From Actinokineospora inagensis DSM 44258 (GTDB lineage Bacteria; Actinomycetota; Actinomycetes; Mycobacteriales; Pseudonocardiaceae), in contig NZ_AXWW01000027.1 in the NCBI RefSeq assembly GCF_000482865.1, forward strand, positions 1-64,000: DNA of 64,000 nucleotides. Reading direction: 5' to 3'. The notes under the pieces were generated by a model. The model was not told where the DNA came from. It searched no databases and was given only the letters and a program-made list of their open reading frames with translations. Positions 59,378 to 64,000 of this stretch are shown piece after piece (position 1 is the stretch's first letter; every line of letters starts with the position of its first letter). Position numbers and translations under genes: made by a program.

Positions 59378-60118
59378 TTAGGGCTGTGGGGGGATGGCGG
59401 CGGTGGCGATGGTGGTGGCTTCTTGGGCGCCTTGGGTGATGGCGTGGCAGGAGAAGGTGATCCAGTCCGCTATGGCGGTTGGGTCGCCGGTGGCGAAGGC
59501 GGCGGTGGTGGTGCGGTAGCGGGGGGCTTGGCGGAGGTAGGCGACTTCGGGGACGGTCAGGCCCTTGGGGTCAAGGCCGGTGCTGATGAGGGTGAGGCGG
59601 GCGGCGGCGCGGGCGATGACGCCGTTGGCGGTGGGGAAGGGGGACAGCGCCAGGAGTTCGGCGTGGACGATGGCGGCGAGGATGGGGCCGGGGGCCTTGG
59701 TTCCGCCCGCGACCAGGTTCGCGAGGAGGTCGAGGCGGCTGGTGATGTCGGGGTCGGGGCGGGGGCGGCCCAGTTGCGACTGGTCGGTGAGGTCGGCGGC
59801 GGCGAGGACGTGGAGGCGGGCGAGGGCTTGTCGGGGGGCGCGTTCCCAGGTGGGGAGGAGGGGGCCGAGGGCTTCGGCGACGCGCAGGGAGCCTGCCAGG
59901 ACCGGGTCGGTGACCGTGCCTTCCGTGGGGATTTCGGCTCGGCCGCCGTCCAGCACCGCGGAGGCGCGGGCGGCGCGGACTGAGGCTTCGGCGGCGGTGG
60001 TGGGCCAGCCGCGGCGGTTGGTGGGGTGGCGGTGGACCTCGGCGACCGAGTCGCGGGCGGTGGTGACGGCCTCGGCGACGCCGGGGAGGTCGAGGAGGGG
60101 GGCCAGCGGGTCGGTCAC
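59378..60118 (-). CDS. Fic-fold protein with degenerate active-site motif
   Basis: The protein of 246 residues is mostly helical. Near residue 160 it has VHAELLALSPFPTANGVIARAAARL, which resembles the Fic core HPFxxGNGRxxR, but the catalytic His is Ser, and the Gly and Arg of GNGR are Ala and Val. It would not be expected to transfer AMP. The family is common near acs in actinobacteria, sometimes named oxidoreductase without evidence. The GTG at 60118 is preferred to an upstream ATG at 60187, which would overlap poorly conserved sequence. Confidence 0.75.
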   Translation of the reverse strand: MTDPLAPLLDLPGVAEAVTTARDSVAEVHRHPTNRRGWPTTAAEASVRAARASAVLDGGRAEIPTEGTVTDPVLAGSLRVAEALGPLLPTWERAPRQALARLHVLAAADLTDQSQLGRPRPDPDITSRLDLLANLVAGGTKAPGPILAAIVHAELLALSPFPTANGVIARAAARLTLISTGLDPKGLTVPEVAYLRQAPRYRTTTAAFATGDPTAIADWITFSCHAITQGAQEATTIATAAIPPQP

Positions 60119-60158
60119 GAGGGGACTGTACCGACGAGTTGGCACACGGGGTGGACGG

Positions 60159-61571
60159 TCAGCCGGGGTAGCCGACCGGTGGGTCACCGGCCAGTTGGGA
60201 CCCGGGGTGGGTGCGCGGGCCGGGGAGCGGAACGGACGGGGTGACCCGGACCTGGTTGCGGCCGCTGTCCTTGGCCTCGGCGAGGGCCTGGTCGGCGAAG
60301 TCCTGCAGGGTGACGAGGTCGGTGCCGTGTTCGGGGGACAGCGCGATGCCGCCGGAGATGGTGAAGTTGCCGACCAGCTCGGTGCGGCCGCCCGCGGCCT
60401 TGGTGAGTTCCACGTTCATCGCGGCGACGGCGGTGCGGATGCGTTCGGCTATCACCCAGGCGTCGGCGCGGGAGGTGCTGGGGAGGAGGACGGAGAACTC
60501 CTCGCCGCCCCAGCGGCAGACCAGGTCGTCGCGGCGGACGCTGGTGCGCAGCACCGCGGCGAGGGCCTTGAGGACCTCGTTGGCGCCCAGGTGGCCCAGG
60601 CGGGAGTTGACCTGTTTGAACCGATCCAGGTCGAACATCATCACGGCGGTGGGGCGGCGGCGGGCCTGGTCGGCGACCAGGGCGAGCGCCGCGGCCGGGT
60701 TGAAGCTGCGCTGGTTGGCCAGGCCGGTCAGCGGGTCGTGCAGGGCGTCCACCTCAAGGCGGTCCCGTTCCAGCTCCAACTGCTCGATGCGCTGGGTGTG
60801 CCGGGTGTACCCGACGACCACGACGGACAGGGCGGCCAGCAACAGTCCGTACGCAACACCCGCCGCCCAGGCCGCGATGAGACCCAGGCACAGGGTGATG
60901 GCGAGATCCGCGTTCTCCTTGCGGTTACCGAGGATCGACACCCACGACCAGTCGCCGCGCAGTCCGCGGGCGACACCGATGACCACCGTCTGCGCCGCGT
61001 AGTACACCGTGAACGCCGCGGCGACCGCGAAAGTCGCGCTGAGGACCTGGTTCGGCTCCACCGGGGCGCCGCGCACCCAGTCGTGCACCGGGGTCGCGGT
61101 GGCCAACGCCTGGGCGGCGAGGGCGGACGAGGTGATGGCCGCCGTGGTGAACAGGTAGCGGCCGGGTGGTTTCCGGGCGATGAAGTACCGCCGCAGCCGG
61201 ATAACCAGAACGAGGGCCACGACGAGCGGCGCCGGTAGTACTAGGGCGCCCGCGCACGTCCACACGCCCGTGTGGTCGATGTGCTCCCCCGACAGATGCG
61301 CGGCCCTGCGTCGTTCTTCCGCCGGTCGCGTTGCCTCCATGTGCAGTATCGCGAACGCGGTGAGCAGCGCGAACAGCCGGAGTGACAACGCGTCCGGCAA
61401 GCCCGCCGTCACCACTCCGGCGACCGCCCATGCGAAGATCGTGACCTCGGCCGCCACGATCCACAGGAACCCACCGGGGGTCGTGTGGGCGAGGAGGTCG
61501 AATCCCCTTATCCGGCGGGGTAGGGGCAGACCGGCCGAGCGTGAGCCCCGGGGACTTGTCAGACTGGGCAT
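60159..61571 (-). CDS. Membrane diguanylate cyclase (GGDEF)
   Basis: The 470-residue protein has seven or eight N-terminal membrane segments (about residues 30-250) and a short coiled region (HTQRIEQLELERDRLEVD). A GGDEF domain follows, starting DALHDPLTGLANQRSF. The active site is CRWGGEEFSVLL. The inhibitory I-site RxxD is present (RRDD, five residues before GGEEF), so product inhibition is likely. No EAL domain is fused. The ATG at 61571 has AAGGGGGACA upstream. It makes c-di-GMP; the sensed signal is unknown. Confidence 0.9.
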   Translation of the reverse strand: MPSLTSPRGSRSAGLPLPRRIRGFDLLAHTTPGGFLWIVAAEVTIFAWAVAGVVTAGLPDALSLRLFALLTAFAILHMEATRPAEERRRAAHLSGEHIDHTGVWTCAGALVLPAPLVVALVLVIRLRRYFIARKPPGRYLFTTAAITSSALAAQALATATPVHDWVRGAPVEPNQVLSATFAVAAAFTVYYAAQTVVIGVARGLRGDWSWVSILGNRKENADLAITLCLGLIAAWAAGVAYGLLLAALSVVVVGYTRHTQRIEQLELERDRLEVDALHDPLTGLANQRSFNPAAALALVADQARRRPTAVMMFDLDRFKQVNSRLGHLGANEVLKALAAVLRTSVRRDDLVCRWGGEEFSVLLPSTSRADAWVIAERIRTAVAAMNVELTKAAGGRTELVGNFTISGGIALSPEHGTDLVTLQDFADQALAEAKDSGRNQVRVTPSVPLPGPRTHPGSQLAGDPPVGYPG

Positions 61572-61662
61572 TGTCCCCCTTTGCGACAGACGAGACACTG
61601 GACGTGACCCGCGGCGGGCGGGTGACGTTCGGTCCAGCCGGACCCGATAGGGAGGTAGCGCC

Positions 61663-61683
61663 GTGCGGAACCGCGAGTACTGA
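61663..61683 (+). CDS. Tiny ORF MRNREY, copy 1
   Basis: A GTG start preceded by GGGAGGTAGCGCC opens a frame that encodes MRNREY and stops at TGA. The same peptide is encoded 80 bases downstream with a different start codon and a different Arg codon. It may be a leader peptide or part of a repeated DNA or RNA site. Confidence 0.4.
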   Translation: MRNREY

Positions 61684-61742
61684 GCCGAGTGGCCCCAACC
61701 CCAGTCGTCGAGCCAGTTGTCCGCACCGTCGAGGAGGCCACG

Positions 61743-61763
61743 ATGCGCAACCGCGAGTACTGA
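61743..61763 (+). CDS. Tiny ORF MRNREY, copy 2
   Basis: An ATG start preceded by GAGGAGGCCACG encodes MRNREY and stops at TGA. Only the last 15 bases (AACCGCGAGTACTGA) are identical to copy 1. Both copies have good ribosome binding sites. Confidence 0.4.
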   Translation: MRNREY

Positions 61764-62364
61764 TCCCGGGTCACGCCACCACCACCTTCGCCGACCGACG
61801 CCCCCGGCCGCCCGCGGGAACCCCTGCGCGCAGCCTATGTTCTCCACCACACGAGCGGGTGCGACGGCAGGTGAAACCGGTGTCGGGCGGGCCGGTGCGG
61901 GTCCGTTCGAGCCGACTGAACCAACCGAGTCGACCGAGTCGACCGGGGTGCGCGGCGACGCCGACCGGGCGGGGCGAACCCTGCGCCCCGCGGTCCGGCC
62001 GCAGACCACCGGGAACCGCCTGAACAGCGCGCCTGCCCCGGCGATGTGCCCCCCACTGCCTGGTTCCTCCCACCACCCGCCCCCACTTCCCCACCCGCCA
62101 TCGGCCCCGACCTGGCAGGCCAACCGCCGGGTTCGGTGTCGACGTCGACCACGGTACGTCTCCACCAGGCTACTTTCCGCCGATTCGGTGGAGGACAGCC
62201 GAACGGAGCAGATGCCCCCCGATCGGACGAACTCCGGACTGTGCCCTACTGGTCTATACCTATGCGGTGTCGGACTGTCGGGCGGACGCGCGGACCACTA
62301 GATTCCACTCGACACCCGGCCGCGCCCGCCGAGAAGCCGGAGATTCACCGAGGAGGTCAGGTCC

Positions 62365-64000
62365 ATGACCGAGCAGTCCGGTCAGAGCCCAACGCTGGAC
62401 AACTTGTCGACGGAGAGCCGTTCGTTCGCCCCGTCCGAGGAGTTCACCGCGGCGGCGAACGTGCGGGCGGCGGCCTACGAGCGGGGCAGCGCCGACCGTG
62501 CGGCGTTCTGGGCCGAGCAAGCGGACCGGCTCACCTGGGAGACCCGCTGGTCACGTGTGTTGGACTGGGACGACGCGCCGTTCGCGAAGTGGTTCGTCGG
62601 CGGCAAGCTCAACGTCGCGGTGAACTGTGTCGACCGTCACGTCGAGGCGGGGCTGGGCGACCGGGTCGCCATCCACTGGGTGGGTGAGCCCGGTGACACC
62701 CGCGACATCACCTACCGCGACCTGCTGCGCGAGGTGTCCAAGACCGCGAACGCGCTGACCGAACTGGGCCTCGAGGCCGGTGACCGGGTCGCCATCCAGA
62801 TGCCGATGCTGCCCGAGGCGATCTTCTCGATGCTCGCCTGCGCCCGGCTCGGCCTGGTGCACAGCGTCGTGTTCGGCGGGTTCTCCTCGACCGCGCTGCG
62901 CTCGCGGATCGAGGACGCCGAGGCCAAGCTGCTGATCACCTCGGACGGCCAGTACCGGCGCGGCGCACCGGCGCCGATGAAGGACAACACCGACGAGGCC
63001 ACCGCGCACACCCCGTCCATCGAGCACGTGCTGGTGGTGCGCCGCACCGGCGGCGAGGTCGGCTGGACCGAGGGCCGCGACCTGTGGTGGCACGACGTGG
63101 TCGACCGCCAGGCCGAGACGCACACCCCCGAGGCGTTCGACTCCGAGCACCCGCTGTTCATCCTCTACACGAGCGGGACCACCGGTAACCCCAAGGGAAT
63201 CCTGCACACCTCGGGCGGTTACCTCACCCAGACCTCTTACACCCACCACGCGGTCTTCGACCTCAAGCCGGAGTCCGACGTGTACTGGTGCACCGCCGAC
63301 ATCGGCTGGATCACCGGGCACTCGTACATCGTCTACGGGCCGCTGTCGAACGCGGTGACGCAGGTGGTCTACGAGGGCACGCCGAACACCCCGCACGAGG
63401 GTCGGCACTGGGAGATCATCCAGCAGCACAAGGTGTCCATCTACTACACGGCGCCGACGCTGATCCGCACGTTCATGAAGTGGGGCAACGAGATCCCCGC
63501 CCGCTACGACCTGTCCAGCCTGCGCGTGCTCGGCAGCGTCGGCGAGCCGATCAACCCCGAGGCGTGGATCTGGTACCGCGAGCACGTCGGCGCCAACCGC
63601 ACCCCGATCGTGGACACCTGGTGGCAGACCGAGACCGGCGCCATCATGATCAGCCCGCTGCCCGGGGTGACGCACACGAAGCCGGGCTCGGCGCAGCGGC
63701 CGCTGCCGGGTATCTCCGCCAAGGTCGTCGACGACCAGGGTGTGGAGGTCCAGCACGGCGGCGGCGGGTACCTGGTGCTCGACCAGCCGTGGCCGTCGAT
63801 GCTGCGCGGCGTGTGGGGCGACGAGGAGCGCTACCGCGACACGTACTGGTCCCGGTTCGCCGACCTCGGCTACTACTTCGCCGGTGACGGCGCCAAGTAC
63901 GACAACGACGGCGACATCTGGCTGCTGGGCCGGGTCGACGACGTGATGAACGTGTCCGGGCACCGCATCTCCACCACCGAGGTCGAGTCGGCGCTCGTGT
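62365..64000 (+). CDS. acs: acetyl-CoA synthetase (partial, runs off right edge)
   Basis: The visible 545 residues start MTEQSGQSPTLDNLSTE, with GAGGAGG upstream. The protein activates acetate to acetyl-CoA through acetyl-AMP. Motifs seen are YTSGTTGNPKGI (P-loop), WCTADIGWITGHSYIVYGPL, WWQTETG, YFAGDGAKYDNDGDIWLLGRVDD and VSGHRIST at the hinge. About 100 residues of the C-terminal domain, including the regulatory acetylated Lys, lie past the edge. Adjacency to a GGDEF gene is probably just genome order. Confidence 0.96.
   Translation, partial: MTEQSGQSPTLDNLSTESRSFAPSEEFTAAANVRAAAYERGSADRAAFWAEQADRLTWETRWSRVLDWDDAPFAKWFVGGKLNVAVNCVDRHVEAGLGDRVAIHWVGEPGDTRDITYRDLLREVSKTANALTELGLEAGDRVAIQMPMLPEAIFSMLACARLGLVHSVVFGGFSSTALRSRIEDAEAKLLITSDGQYRRGAPAPMKDNTDEATAHTPSIEHVLVVRRTGGEVGWTEGRDLWWHDVVDRQAETHTPEAFDSEHPLFILYTSGTTGNPKGILHTSGGYLTQTSYTHHAVFDLKPESDVYWCTADIGWITGHSYIVYGPLSNAVTQVVYEGTPNTPHEGRHWEIIQQHKVSIYYTAPTLIRTFMKWGNEIPARYDLSSLRVLGSVGEPINPEAWIWYREHVGANRTPIVDTWWQTETGAIMISPLPGVTHTKPGSAQRPLPGISAKVVDDQGVEVQHGGGGYLVLDQPWPSMLRGVWGDEERYRDTYWSRFADLGYYFAGDGAKYDNDGDIWLLGRVDDVMNVSGHRISTTEVESALV

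Larger units (their letters stand above)
61572..62364. other. Long intergenic region between GGDEF gene and acs
   Basis: No normal gene is supported. It holds two six-codon ORFs (separate entries) and a short tandem repeat of ACCGAGTCG near 61925-61942. Promoters for the divergent GGDEF and acs genes must lie here; TATACC near 62256 is a possible -10 for acs. Long open frames are rich in Pro, Arg and Ser and look like chance frames. Confidence 0.55.

Noticed and set aside
61717-62301. 194-codon frame between GGDEF and acs
   Set aside because: Low complexity with many Pro, Arg and Ser; no ribosome binding site and no recognised domain.

Overview
The window is high-GC actinobacterial chromosome. 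Gene content and order follow the Mycobacterium tuberculosis Rv3604c-Rv3667 backbone: folK/folB/folP/folE-ftsH, hpt-tilS-DUF2342-dacB-ppa, holB/tmk/topA, the DECH helicase, the Tad pilus genes, an Rv3661-like HAD protein and acs. The GC content, the lipoproteins, the F420-type enzymes and the accessory genes suggest Pseudonocardiaceae or a close relative. That placement is inference, since no marker was compared with a database.

1-12 kb: a leftward set of translationally coupled genes for folate synthesis, purine salvage, tRNA-Ile modification and quality control, running from dacB towards folK. ppa is divergent. FolE (GTP cyclohydrolase I) is interrupted by a 164-residue mini-intein placed exactly at its zinc-ligand cysteine; this is the most striking feature of the window. 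12-24 kb: a MarR-regulated DHA2 exporter, glyA behind a ZTP riboswitch, a thioesterase, a LysR regulator, an LLM flavoenzyme, a Thr-rich surface protein, and a membrane protein coupled to a Ser/Thr kinase. 22.8-28.3 kb: a phosphonate module with a GntR regulator, a phosphonatase-like HAD enzyme, a PbfD-like FAD oxidoreductase and a PhnD/C/E importer.

28-45 kb: a PPOX flavoprotein, tRNA-Thr(CGU), a large secreted protein, holB, an MFS-thymidylate kinase fusion with a ruined P-loop, topA, two paralogous lipoproteins, the membrane pyrophosphatase hppA and an MrfA-like helicase. 45-52 kb: a prim-pol-like gene and the Tad pilus locus (cpaE/ssd, tadA, tadB, tadC, pilin, two TadE-like proteins). Two small RNAs lie where synteny predicts: a 6C RNA before, and an Ms1/MTS2823-like RNA after, the Rv3661-like HAD gene. 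52.8-58.5 kb: a muropeptide recycling operon with NagZ, an AmiE-type serine amidase, a MurR-type regulator and MurQ. 58.5-64 kb: repeats, a degenerate Fic protein, a diguanylate cyclase, a pair of six-codon ORFs, and acs running off the right edge.

Two inverted copies of a roughly 0.5-0.6 kb noncoding repeat, each centred on a 145-147 bp palindromic element, bracket the 45.3-58.7 kb block. No insertion sequence, transposase, phage gene or CRISPR array was seen.
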